From Marinobacter maroccanus (GTDB taxonomy: Bacteria > Pseudomonadota > Gammaproteobacteria > Pseudomonadales > Oleiphilaceae), in assembly GCF_002933275.1 (NCBI RefSeq), contig NZ_PSSX01000003.1, positions 186,001 through 250,000 of the forward strand: a stretch of 64,000 nucleotides of DNA, read 5' to 3'. The position numbers were made by a program, and so were the translations under genes. This document shows, one piece after another, positions 1 to 8,286 of the stretch (positions are counted from its first letter, which is position 1; each line of letters starts with the position of its first letter). Under the pieces are notes generated by a model, which did not search any database, had not been told where the DNA came from, and saw only the letters and a program-made list of their open reading frames with translations.

Positions 1-459
1 CAGTGTGCCTTCGGTCAGGATACGCACGTACACTTTCGAGCCCGGAGCCGCCTTGGCGATGTTGCGAAGGTCTGCCTCTGAGTCCGTGGCGAACATACGC
101 ACGCCCTTCTCGTAGAAGGTGCGAATGTCCTTCGCCTTCTTGATGGTGTTGCCGTAGCTGATCCGCTCACCGGTCACACCCAGGGCCATCACCTTGTCCA
201 GCTCATACACCGACGCGATATCGAAACAGGCACCCTTGTCACGCAGCATGGTCAGGACCTGCGGGGCCGGGTTGGCTTTTACCGCATAGTAAACCCTGGC
301 GTAGGGGAAGCCTTCCACCAGCTCATCGTACTGGCGATCAATCGTGGCGGTATCAATCACCACAAACGGGGTTTCCTTGCCGTCGGCAAAGTCCTTGATG
401 CGTTTGAACGTCTCGGCGCTGTAGTAATCAGCAATATTGGCGTTGGCGGCTTCGGTCAT
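1..459 (-). CDS. PLP-dependent ornithine/lysine decarboxylase (fold type III), N-terminal part
   Basis: The gene runs off the left edge, so only about 153 N-terminal residues are visible; this family is usually near 390 aa. Family knowledge: the enzyme decarboxylates ornithine and/or lysine to putrescine/cadaverine in the cytoplasm, feeding polyamine synthesis. Seen: an alanine-racemase-like N-terminal TIM barrel with the PLP lysine in YAVKANPAP (K61), followed by DKGACFDIAS and the ISYGNTIKK segment typical of eukaryotic-type ornithine decarboxylases. The ATG at 459 has a purine-rich GGAGGG about 10 nt upstream. The leader contains a hairpin plus T-run (separate entry) that suggests attenuation. 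Ornithine versus lysine specificity cannot be decided from this fragment. Confidence 0.85.
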   Translation of the reverse strand, partial: MTEAANANIADYYSAETFKRIKDFADGKETPFVVIDTATIDRQYDELVEGFPYARVYYAVKANPAPQVLTMLRDKGACFDIASVYELDKVMALGVTGERISYGNTIKKAKDIRTFYEKGVRMFATDSEADLRNIAKAAPGSKVYVRILTEGTL

Positions 460-493
460 GGGTGGTGTGTCCCTCCACAGGGCAAACAGGCAT

Positions 494-585
494 AAAAAAA
501 GGCGCCACAGCGAGGCTGCAGCACCCATAGGATGTCGCGATCATCGGGCTTTTTTTCAGGTCAGGATATGAGCATATCTACCCAT
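494..585 (-). promoter_or_regulatory. Candidate transcription attenuator in the decarboxylase leader
   Basis: Read on the minus strand, the leader has an 11-bp stem (positions 525-515 with 511-501, several G-U pairs, 3-nt loop) followed directly by seven T (500-494), which is an intrinsic terminator about 35 nt before the decarboxylase ATG. An upstream fold (549-546 with 526-523, plus inner GATG/CATC) uses bases of the terminator's 5' arm, so the two structures exclude each other. A 9-codon frame at 585-556 (MGRYAHILT) precedes them, but without a convincing ribosome binding site. Attenuation, and any sensing of ornithine or polyamine, is inference. Confidence 0.5.
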
Positions 586-639
586 AAGTAATGGACGATA
601 TCGGCACCGCCAATGGCATGAAATCTCGCGCACAAAATC

Positions 640-1458
640 TCAGACAGCCACCGGCCAGAGCGGCGTTGGATCGGTGGGTCCGTCCGGGTCTTCTGGCGCG
701 GTCTGACTCTTCAGATATCCCAGGATCGCATCCTGCAATTCGGTGCCCTGACCCAGGCCCTGATTTCCAAAAAGCCGATTGAATTCCAGCACGTAGGGGT
801 AGCCTTCCACCAGCGCAATATCAAAACCTGCGTGATCAACACCCAGTTCCCGGGCGAGCCTCAACGCCAGATCCGTCATTACCCGGGGCACCGGACTCAT
901 ATCGATACGACCACCGCGGGCCACGTTATTGTAGAACCCCTGGTCGGCCTGGGTTCGCCAGTAAGCCGTCAGCACCCGATCACCGACCACCACAACACGG
1001 GCATCACGGTCCAGGGGAAGGTATTCCTGGGCGTAGAGCACGTCGGTGCGCTCGCAGTAGCGGCGCCAGTCCTCACCGGTTTCGATCAGCCAGACGCCTT
1101 CGCCCATGCTGGCCTTCGGTAGCTTTGCCACGAACGGATGAGCCATGGCATCCCAGATCATGTCCCGTTCCACCGGACCATTGGCCTCGATCATTGTCCA
1201 GGGGGTGTGCTCCGGGGCCACCGCCTGGAACGCCCGGGTCATTTCAATTTTGTCATGGCCGATGCGGTAGCTGGCAACGCTCGGAAACACCCGGCATTTC
1301 AGGCCATGCACCAGCGCATTCAACTGCCAGTATTCGGGGAACAGCACCCAGTCGGCCTCCCGCAACAGTTCTTTATGGCGCAGACACTGGTCCGGCTTGA
1401 GAACGGTGGTGTTGGGAAAGCCCAGGGTCCGGAAAATATCGAAGGAGACAAGGTGCAT
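640..1458 (-). CDS. RimK-like ATP-grasp family protein
   Basis: A 272-residue protein with the ATP-grasp fold. Seen: HPFVAKLPKASMGEGVWLI as the glycine-rich ATP-binding loop in the middle third, YAQEYLP before the second subdomain, and GFDIALVEGYPYVLEFNR near the C-terminus, where E-x-N supplies the Mg-ATP ligands. Family knowledge: such enzymes ligate an amino acid to a carboxylate through an acyl phosphate (RimK adds glutamate to ribosomal protein S6). The true substrate here is unknown. It stands alone between the decarboxylase leader and a divergent gene. The start at 1458 lacks a strong Shine-Dalgarno sequence but leaves a full-length N-terminal domain. Confidence 0.75.
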   Translation of the reverse strand: MHLVSFDIFRTLGFPNTTVLKPDQCLRHKELLREADWVLFPEYWQLNALVHGLKCRVFPSVASYRIGHDKIEMTRAFQAVAPEHTPWTMIEANGPVERDMIWDAMAHPFVAKLPKASMGEGVWLIETGEDWRRYCERTDVLYAQEYLPLDRDARVVVVGDRVLTAYWRTQADQGFYNNVARGGRIDMSPVPRVMTDLALRLARELGVDHAGFDIALVEGYPYVLEFNRLFGNQGLGQGTELQDAILGYLKSQTAPEDPDGPTDPTPLWPVAV

Positions 1459-1601
1459 GGATACGGCGCACTCGGGGGTTGAATTGCGCGTATTTTATAC
1501 AGGGTTGCCGTCCAGGCAAGCGGTATTTTCACTACTGAGGCATCATGAAAACGCCTTACGGGTGCTACCCTTGAATCAGGCAAGGTGATTGGGCAGGAAG
1601 A

Positions 1602-2456
1602 ATGCAGGAATTTGATTCCAGAGCGCGCTCTATTTTGGCTGGGGTGCGGGAAGACTTGCAGTCCGGCGCCACGCAGCTGGCACTGAATACCCTCGACGGA
1701 CTCCTGTCCTACCTGGACGAGGTCAGACCGGACGTCGAAACCCTTTCCCGGCTGCTGGCAGAGCTCCGGGCCGCCCGCCCGAGTATGATCGTAATTGGCA
1801 ATGCCCTGGGCATGATCGAGCAGCGGTTAGCCAGGGATCCGCATGCCGCTCGACAGGCTGTCCTGGACACGCGGGATCAGTTGCAGAACGCCACCAGAAC
1901 CATCACCCGGCACGCCCGCGATCAATTGCCAGAGGCACCCGTTATCCTGACCCACAGTGCCAGCTCCGTGGTCCTGGCGTTGTTCCGGGACATGGCTGAA
2001 AATCATCAGTCCTATTCTGTCATCTGCACACAGAGCAGCCCGGGGTTTGAGGGTCACTCCCTGGCCCGTGCCCTGGATGATCTCTCAGTGCCCGTCAAGC
2101 TGATTACCGATGCCCAGATGGGGCTGTTTGTTTCCGGGGCCGATGTGGTAATCAGCGGGTGCGACACCTGGCTCACCGATGGTTATTTTATCAACAAAAG
2201 CGGTACCCACCTGTTAGCTCTGGCAGCGCGGGCCGCTGACACGCCCTTCTGGGTCCTGGCGGACAGCTTCCGCGAGAGCGACGCGGACGCCGCATCGGTT
2301 GAGCTCGAGGAAATGCCGGTAGAAGAACTCAACGCGCCTAAAGGGGAGTGGATCACCCCCCGGAACGTCTACTTTGAGTTGGTGCCACACGCCCTGGTCA
2401 GCCAGCGGATCAGCGAGCAGGGCGTTTTTTCGTGCCCTGCTGGGCCTCAGCGGTAA
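1602..2456 (+). CDS. eIF2B alpha/beta/delta-like protein (NagB/RpiA/CoA-transferase fold)
   Basis: A 284-residue protein resembling initiation factor 2B subunits and related sugar-phosphate isomerases. Seen: an N-terminal helical region (residues 1-100), then PVILTHSASSVVLALF, the ADVVISGCDTWLTDGYFINKSGTH segment with the conserved D and NK-GT motif, and a C-terminal PFWVLADSF strand. Family knowledge: bacterial members are usually ribose-1,5-bisphosphate or methylthioribose-1-phosphate isomerase relatives, or uncharacterised; bacteria have no eIF2B, so a translation role should not be assumed. The ATG follows AGGAAG closely. Its last 47 bases overlap the end of convergent hrpB. Confidence 0.75.
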   Translation: MQEFDSRARSILAGVREDLQSGATQLALNTLDGLLSYLDEVRPDVETLSRLLAELRAARPSMIVIGNALGMIEQRLARDPHAARQAVLDTRDQLQNATRTITRHARDQLPEAPVILTHSASSVVLALFRDMAENHQSYSVICTQSSPGFEGHSLARALDDLSVPVKLITDAQMGLFVSGADVVISGCDTWLTDGYFINKSGTHLLALAARAADTPFWVLADSFRESDADAASVELEEMPVEELNAPKGEWITPRNVYFELVPHALVSQRISEQGVFSCPAGPQR

Positions 2457-4890
2457 AGGGATCTTCCGGCCAGGGGTGCTTGGGGTATCGGCCGCGCATG
2501 TCCTTGCGTACCTCGGGGTAGGCGTTGCGCCAGAAACTGGCCAGGTCCGCGGTAACCGCCAGGGGGCGCTGGGCCGGAGATAGCAGATGGATCACCACCG
2601 GTACGCGCCCGCCGGCAACGGCCGGGGTTTCTGTCCAGCCAAACAGGGCCTGGAGTTTGGCCGCCAGAACCGGGCCATTGTCCGCGGCATAGTCCAGGCG
2701 CACCCGTTGGCCGGTGGGGATGCTCAAGTGCGTTGGCGCCAGGGCCTGAAGCTGCTGTTGTGCCGGGTATTCAAGCAGACTGTTCAGGGCCGCCAGCAGG
2801 TCGACCCGGGCCAGATCCGACCAGCGGCCCATGCCAGCCAGAAACGGTCCAAGCCAATCCTCCAGATTTTCCAGCAAGGCCGCATCGCTTGTGTCCGGCC
2901 AACCATCATCCGGGAAGTTGTCGGCGAGCAACCGCACGCGAGCACGCCACTGGCGGCTGTCATCGGTCCAGGGCAGGCTTTCCAGGCCCTTTTTCCGGAT
3001 GGCGTTGATCAGGCCCTGTTGAACCAGTTCCGGATCCACCCGGGTAATCGGTTTCTCCTGCAGGACCAGTTCGCCCAGTTTACGTACCTGTCTCGCCAGG
3101 ATCTTGCCCTGGCTGTCGTCCCAGAGCGCCTCCTCGGTTTCGTGTATATGGTCAGCCAGGTCCAGCTCCAGATCCGGGATGTCCACCGGCGCGGCCAGGT
3201 AAATGGTCGCCTCCCGGGCCCGGCCATCCAGCTCGGCTGCCACTAGCCAGTCGTGTCGGGCCAGGGGATCATCCTCTCTCAGTGCCGCGCCTTTGCCATT
3301 ACTGAGTTGATACCTTGGCGCCTTACCCGGCCGCCGGCGGGCAATACGATCCGGATAGGCCAGGGCCAGTAACCGGCCGACCTCCGTCTCGGACGGCATT
3401 GGCGCATCAGCCGAAGCCGGTCCGGAAATCCGTCTGGCGGACTGACACACGGCCTTCAGTCGGGCCGCATCCAGCGAGCGATCACGTCGCTCCCCGTAAA
3501 ACACACGAATCCGCTCGTGCATATCCGCCCCGGCGCCGGGACCCAGAAGATCGCGTTCTTCAAGCAGGGCAGCCAGGGCAGCGGCAGGCCACCCGTGCCC
3601 CATGGCGCGGCCTCTCAGCACCATATGCGCAAGGCGCGGGTGGATTCCCAGTTCACGGGCCGCTTTGCCGTGATCCGTTATAGCCCCTTCTGAATCGAGC
3701 ATATCCAGCCACTGCAACAAGGCCACCGCCTGTTGCCAATGAGCCGCCGGCGGTTCGTCGATCCAGTCTACAGCGGCGGCATCCCGGGCACCCCATTGAG
3801 CCAATTCCAGCACCAGGGGCGCCAGATCGGCTTCCAGAATTTCCGGAGGCGTATAGTCCGCCAATCCGAACTGTTCCGATTCGCTCCACAAGCGGTAACA
3901 GATACCCGACTCCACCCGACCGGCCCGGCCCTTGCGCTGTTCCGCCGAGGCCCTGGAGACCCGGCCGGTCACCAGACGGGTCATGCCGCTGTTGGGGTCA
4001 AAGACCGCCCGGCGCTGCTGGCCGCTGTCGATAACAACCCGTATGCCCTCAATGGTCAGACTGGTTTCGGCAATGGCCGTGGCCAGCACCACCTTGCGCT
4101 GGCCTTCAGGCGCAGGTGAGATCGCCTGATCCTGCTGTTCCGATTTCAGGTTGCCGTAAAGCGGTGCAACCATCACATCGTCCGGCAGGTTTCCCCGCAG
4201 TTGCTGCTCCACCCGGCGTATTTCACCGGCGCCGGGCAGGAACACCAGCAGGGAGCCGGTTTGATCCCGCAGTGCCTCCTGAATCACCGACGTGACCTGA
4301 TCCACCATCCGGCCATTGCGGGGCAGTGGCCGGAAGTGCATGGTCACCGGGAATGCCCGCCCCTCGCTGGCAATTACCGGGACGTCTCCAAGCACCCTGG
4401 CAATGGGTGCGGTATCCAGGGTTGCCGACATCACCAGCAGCCGCAGATCCTCCCGCAAAGCCTGCTGGGATTCCCGAACCAGGGCAAGGCCAAGATCCGC
4501 CTGAAGGGAACGTTCATGGAACTCATCAAAGATGACTGCGGCGTAGTCCTCCAGCATCGGATCGGCCTGGATCAGCCGGGTCAGAATACCCTCGGTCACA
4601 ACTTCAATGCGGGTTGCGCCAGACACCCGGGTATCCAGCCTTGTGCGGTAACCCACCGTCTGGCCGGGCTGTTCATTGAGCTGCCTGGCCATATAACGGG
4701 CCGCGGACCGGGCCGCCAGGCGACGAGGTTCCAGCATCAGGATCTTGCCGTCACCGCGCCAGGGCGCCTCAAGCAGAGCGAGGGGAACACGGGTTGTTTT
4801 ACCGGCACCCGGCGGGGCCTGCAGGAGTATGGTACTGGTCTGCTCCAGAGCCGCTTGCAGCTCTGGAAGAATGGCGTCGATAGGGAGCAT
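2410..4890 (-). CDS. hrpB: ATP-dependent helicase HrpB
   Basis: An 826-residue DEAH-box superfamily 2 helicase of the HrpB type. Seen: motif I PPGAGKTTRVPLALL (residues about 26-40), motif II DEFHERSLQADL (the DEFH variant), motif III VMSATLD, the C-terminal RecA domain with ATAIAETSLTIEGIRVVIDSG, motif VI QRKGRAGR, then a helicase-associated domain and the HrpB-specific C-terminal domain with PTGQRVRLDYAADNGPVLAAKLQALFGW. Length is typical (E. coli about 810). Family knowledge: a putative RNA helicase whose exact substrate is not settled. It lies 22 bp downstream of the Sco gene in the same direction and may be read from the oxidase operon. Confidence 0.93.
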   Translation of the reverse strand: MLPIDAILPELQAALEQTSTILLQAPPGAGKTTRVPLALLEAPWRGDGKILMLEPRRLAARSAARYMARQLNEQPGQTVGYRTRLDTRVSGATRIEVVTEGILTRLIQADPMLEDYAAVIFDEFHERSLQADLGLALVRESQQALREDLRLLVMSATLDTAPIARVLGDVPVIASEGRAFPVTMHFRPLPRNGRMVDQVTSVIQEALRDQTGSLLVFLPGAGEIRRVEQQLRGNLPDDVMVAPLYGNLKSEQQDQAISPAPEGQRKVVLATAIAETSLTIEGIRVVIDSGQQRRAVFDPNSGMTRLVTGRVSRASAEQRKGRAGRVESGICYRLWSESEQFGLADYTPPEILEADLAPLVLELAQWGARDAAAVDWIDEPPAAHWQQAVALLQWLDMLDSEGAITDHGKAARELGIHPRLAHMVLRGRAMGHGWPAAALAALLEERDLLGPGAGADMHERIRVFYGERRDRSLDAARLKAVCQSARRISGPASADAPMPSETEVGRLLALAYPDRIARRRPGKAPRYQLSNGKGAALREDDPLARHDWLVAAELDGRAREATIYLAAPVDIPDLELDLADHIHETEEALWDDSQGKILARQVRKLGELVLQEKPITRVDPELVQQGLINAIRKKGLESLPWTDDSRQWRARVRLLADNFPDDGWPDTSDAALLENLEDWLGPFLAGMGRWSDLARVDLLAALNSLLEYPAQQQLQALAPTHLSIPTGQRVRLDYAADNGPVLAAKLQALFGWTETPAVAGGRVPVVIHLLSPAQRPLAVTADLASFWRNAYPEVRKDMRGRYPKHPWPEDPFTAEAQQGTKKRPAR

Positions 4891-4912
4891 CGGGTTCCTG
4901 GTTTTCAGGGCC

Positions 4913-5584
4913 TCAGGAGCTTACCCGGTCACGATTGGCCTTCGCCCACTGGTAGATCCGCTCGAAGGCCTCGGCCAGGTTGTGCGGATTATGGGGTGGC
5001 TGGATCACAGCAGCAAGTTCGCCATCGGGATTCAGCAGCGCGAAGTGGCCGCTGTGATCCACCAACAGCTCGCCGTCCACCTCCCGGTGCACAAACACTG
5101 CGCTGAGGCTCTTGGCCAGTTCCCGCAGGGTATCGAGATCGCCGGTCAGGCCGTGGAAGTTCTCTCCGAAGAAATCGGTGTAGGCTTTCAGTTTTTCCGG
5201 CGTGTCGTGCTCCGGATCCGCGCTCACCAGCAGGTAGTCCGGCTGGGGCAATTCCTTGGAAAGCAGTTTGTCGGTCTGGCGCAAATTCGCCATGGCCGCC
5301 GGGCAGATATCCGGGCAATTGGTGTAGCCCACAAACGCAAAGGTCCAGCGCCCCCGCAGGCTTTCCCGGGTGACTGTTTCACCGTTCTCATCCGTCAGCG
5401 TGAATTCCGCCAGCTGCCGTGGCTGGTCATAGACATAGGTGTTGAACTCCGTCAGCTCTGGCGCCGGAAGCGGTTCCTCGTTGCCCACCAGGAACACCTG
5501 TCGGCCGACAACCAGTCCGAAGATCAGAACGACGATTAACAGCAGACAGAACAGGGTAAGGCGGATAGAGCTGATAGTTTTCAT
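4913..5584 (-). CDS. SCO1/SenC family copper chaperone
   Basis: A 223-residue protein with one N-terminal membrane anchor (residues about 5-27) and a periplasmic thioredoxin-like domain. The Sco copper ligands are all present: C90-P-D-I-C94 and the distal histidine H177 in VDHSG. Family knowledge: Sco proteins deliver copper to, or keep reduced, the CuA site of cytochrome oxidase subunit II. It is the last oxidase-related gene of the minus-strand cluster, 8 bp after ctaB, which agrees with a role in CuA assembly for the subunit encoded by ctaC. Confidence 0.93.
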   Translation of the reverse strand: MKTISSIRLTLFCLLLIVVLIFGLVVGRQVFLVGNEEPLPAPELTEFNTYVYDQPRQLAEFTLTDENGETVTRESLRGRWTFAFVGYTNCPDICPAAMANLRQTDKLLSKELPQPDYLLVSADPEHDTPEKLKAYTDFFGENFHGLTGDLDTLRELAKSLSAVFVHREVDGELLVDHSGHFALLNPDGELAAVIQPPHNPHNLAEAFERIYQWAKANRDRVSS

Positions 5585-5592
5585 GGATCGAC

Positions 5593-6513
5593 TCAGAAAA
5601 ACACAAAATGATCCACAAGCAATACCACAAACAGGGCCATGAGGTAAGTGATGGAATACTTGAAGGTATTCAGGGCCACGCGCCGGTCATCCCCCTTCAA
5701 CAGTCGCACCGCGTACTGCAGGAAGCGCAGGCCAAGGGCCAGGGCGCCAACCAGGTAAATACCGCCGGACATGCCTGTGACAAAAGGTAGCAGACTGACC
5801 GCCAGCAACATCAGGGTGTAGAGCAGGATATGCAGCTCGGTGAACTTGTTGCCATGAGTAACCGGCAGCATGGGAATGCCCGCCTTGGCGTACTCTTCCT
5901 TGCGGTGGATGGCCAGGGCCCAGAAATGCGGCGGGGTCCAGGCGAAAATGATCAGCACCAGCAACAGGGCATGGCCCTCAACCTGGCCGGTCACGGCGGT
6001 CCAGCCCAGCAGCGGTGGCATGGCACCGGCGAGGCCGCCGATGGTGATGTTCTGGGGCGTGGCCCGCTTGAGGAACAGGGTATAGACACCGGCATAGCCC
6101 ACCAGGGAGGCCAGGGTCAGCCAGGCGGTAAGGTGATTCACCTGCCACATCAGCACAGCCATACCGACACACGCCAGGATGGTCGCGAACAGGACCGCAT
6201 CCAGGGGCGAAATCTTGCCCGTGGCCACCGGCCGCTTGCGGGTACGGGCCATAACCGTGTCGATTTTCTGGTCCACCACATGGTTAACCACGGCCGCAGC
6301 GCCGGCCAACAGGGCAATACCGAGATTACCCCACACCAGCACGCCCCAGCCGGGCACCCCAGGCGCTGCCAGCAGCATGCCGATAACCGAAGTGAGGATC
6401 ATCAGCGCGACTACCCGCGGCTTGGTCAGCTCCAGGTAGTCACGCCAGGAAATGGTTGTTCTTGAGTCGCTCGCAATTGCCTGGGCCGGCAGTGCTTCCA
6501 CATGCTCGCTCAT
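5593..6513 (-). CDS. ctaB: Protoheme IX farnesyltransferase (haem O synthase)
   Basis: A 306-residue polytopic UbiA-family prenyltransferase that farnesylates haem b to haem o, the first step to haem a. Seen: the Asp-rich motif NHVVDQKIDTVMARTRKRP (residues about 78-96), the second conserved motif in HFWALAIHRKEEYAKAGIPMLP (about 198-219), and about eight hydrophobic segments. Length matches the family. The start overlaps the ctaA stop by 4 bases, so the two haem A enzymes are translationally coupled. Also called cyoE; ctaB fits better here because the neighbourhood encodes an aa3-type enzyme. Confidence 0.95.
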   Translation of the reverse strand: MSEHVEALPAQAIASDSRTTISWRDYLELTKPRVVALMILTSVIGMLLAAPGVPGWGVLVWGNLGIALLAGAAAVVNHVVDQKIDTVMARTRKRPVATGKISPLDAVLFATILACVGMAVLMWQVNHLTAWLTLASLVGYAGVYTLFLKRATPQNITIGGLAGAMPPLLGWTAVTGQVEGHALLLVLIIFAWTPPHFWALAIHRKEEYAKAGIPMLPVTHGNKFTELHILLYTLMLLAVSLLPFVTGMSGGIYLVGALALGLRFLQYAVRLLKGDDRRVALNTFKYSITYLMALFVVLLVDHFVFF

Positions 6514-7613
6514 GCCGTAACCTCCTGGTTCATTGTTGTTGTGTGTGGTGCTTTGGCGCTGTGTGGCTTCGGTAACAGCTGATGCTGCCAGATCAGATGA
6601 ATCACTGAAAGCAGGAGCCCCGCGCCCATGGCGTTATGGGCCACGGCGATGGACAGGGGAATATGGAAAATCACATTGGCCAGCCCCAGCAGGATCTGGG
6701 CGCCCAATAAGACCGCCACCAGCTTGATGGCGCTGTCGAGTCCGGAGTCCCCACGACGTCGCCACATCAACGCCAGCAGAGCGGTGAAATAGACCAGCAC
6801 TACCATGGCACCAACCCTGTGGGTAACATGGATCGCGACCCGCCCGTCCGCCGTGAGCTGGCCACCCAGATAGTTGGGGCCTACGTGCTGGGTTACATCA
6901 AACCCATGCCGGAAATCCATGCCCTCAGGCCACCATTGCCCCTGACATGTGGGCAGATCGGTACAGGCAACGGCGGCGTAATTGGCTGCTGTCCAGGCCC
7001 CCAGGGCAATCTGCATCACCACCAGAAGAAGCCCGCCATACAGCCAGGGGCGGAAACCCGCCAAGGCAGTCGTAGGCAGTGGCTGCTGATCCCGTTTCTG
7101 CCGGGCTTGTCGTCGCAACCGAAGGGTCAGCAGGGTCAGCAAACTGAGAGTGGTAAAGCCACCGAGAAGATGCAGCGCCACCACCTGGGGCCACAATTTC
7201 AGGGTCACCGTCCACATGCCAAAGGCGCCCTGAAGAATAATAAACCCGGCAATAAACAGCGGCAGCTTCACAGGAACACCTTCCCGCCGGTAGCGAACGG
7301 CATAGCCCGCCAGCCCGAAGACCACCAGTCCCAGGGTTCCGGCGGCGTAGCGATGGATCATTTCCGGCCAGCCCTTTTCCACGTCCACCGGCGTGTCCGG
7401 GAAGCGGGCGTTTGCGATGGCAATGCTGGATTCACTCTGGGGGACGGTCAGGAAACCGTAACATCCGGGCCAGTCCGGACAACCCAGCCCGGCGTGGACC
7501 AGGCGGGTCCAGGCACCGAGCATGATGACGACAACCGCCAGTAAAACAGCAAAGGTTGCCCACTTGGCCATCTTCCGGGCCGGCAGGGAGGATGAAGGAA
7601 ACGACTGATTCAA
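6510..7613 (-). CDS. ctaA: Haem A synthase (COX15/CtaA family)
   Basis: A 367-residue, eight-helix membrane protein that oxidises haem o to haem a. Seen: first helix ending in GAWTRLVHAGLGCPDWPGCYG, MIHRYAAGTLGLVVFGLAGYAVRYRR with a haem-ligand histidine, ALHLLGGFTTLSLLTLLTL, VTHRVGAMVVLVY and AHNAMGAGLLLSVIHL. These four helices supply the paired histidines of the family. The cysteine pair C-x6-C after helix 1 is present. It lies immediately upstream of ctaB with a 4-base overlap and 22 bp downstream of the CxxxC membrane protein. Confidence 0.94.
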   Translation of the reverse strand: MNQSFPSSSLPARKMAKWATFAVLLAVVVIMLGAWTRLVHAGLGCPDWPGCYGFLTVPQSESSIAIANARFPDTPVDVEKGWPEMIHRYAAGTLGLVVFGLAGYAVRYRREGVPVKLPLFIAGFIILQGAFGMWTVTLKLWPQVVALHLLGGFTTLSLLTLLTLRLRRQARQKRDQQPLPTTALAGFRPWLYGGLLLVVMQIALGAWTAANYAAVACTDLPTCQGQWWPEGMDFRHGFDVTQHVGPNYLGGQLTADGRVAIHVTHRVGAMVVLVYFTALLALMWRRRGDSGLDSAIKLVAVLLGAQILLGLANVIFHIPLSIAVAHNAMGAGLLLSVIHLIWQHQLLPKPHSAKAPHTTTMNQEVTA

Positions 7614-7635
7614 GGCTGACTCTCCGCTCTGGCCA

Positions 7636-8286
7636 TTAACCGATCTGCGACAGTTTGAGCAGATGCTTGAGATCCTCCAGCATATCCTTGCCGGTATGTT
7701 CGGAACCGTAATGCATCATCACGTTACCGAAGGGGTCCACCAGCAGGATGCGGGGCTCGGCTTGCGGATTGATACCGGATGGCCAGTTGGGCTGGGCACC
7801 CGCCGCGGGCACAAGACGTTCCATGGAGCTGTATTCGGAAGACCAGCGCGACTGAAGGTCGGAAGGCACACTCCCCAGAGCGGCGGCCCGGGAAACGCGA
7901 TTGGCGTTCTTGCCGAGGGCAATATTCACCTGTCTGGCCAGATAAAGCAGTTCCTCACACTGGCTGCCGCACTGGCCGGCAGCCACAATCATCAACCAGT
8001 CCGGGTCTGTCTTGTCCGGGCCGAAGCGTTCCGTCAGCGGAGTGCCGGAAGCCGTTTCAAGGCTAAGCGTCGAGACCGGCGCCACTGGTTGGAGCAAAAC
8101 GCCGTTGTTGGTATGGCCGGCAGGGTTCAGCCAGCCGGTATAAAACATGATGGTTGCGACAATCATCGGGCCAAAGCCCAGCGCAAACAGAAGAAACGCT
8201 GTGCGGCGACCGCGACGGGCCTGTTCCGGGGTTGGCCCTTCATTCTGTTCCTGGTCGGATATCCGGTTAGCCATTGTCATTGTCAT
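7636..8286 (-). CDS. Membrane-anchored protein with Sco-like CxxxC, cytochrome oxidase cluster
   Basis: A 216-residue protein with one transmembrane segment (about 31-52) and an extracytoplasmic domain. It is a conserved but unnamed member of Pseudomonas-type oxidase clusters, as I recall. Seen: DWLMIVAAGQCGSQCEELLYL, with C106 and C110 spaced as in Sco (CxxxC), and later LLVDPFGNVMMHYGSE, resembling the second half of a thioredoxin-like fold with a possible metal-ligand histidine. A role in copper or thiol handling during oxidase assembly is inference. The start at 8286 is chosen for the AGGAA 6 nt upstream; it overlaps the SURF1 stop by 20 bases. A start at 8274 is possible. Confidence 0.7.
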   Translation of the reverse strand: MTMTMANRISDQEQNEGPTPEQARRGRRTAFLLFALGFGPMIVATIMFYTGWLNPAGHTNNGVLLQPVAPVSTLSLETASGTPLTERFGPDKTDPDWLMIVAAGQCGSQCEELLYLARQVNIALGKNANRVSRAAALGSVPSDLQSRWSSEYSSMERLVPAAGAQPNWPSGINPQAEPRILLVDPFGNVMMHYGSEHTGKDMLEDLKHLLKLSQIG

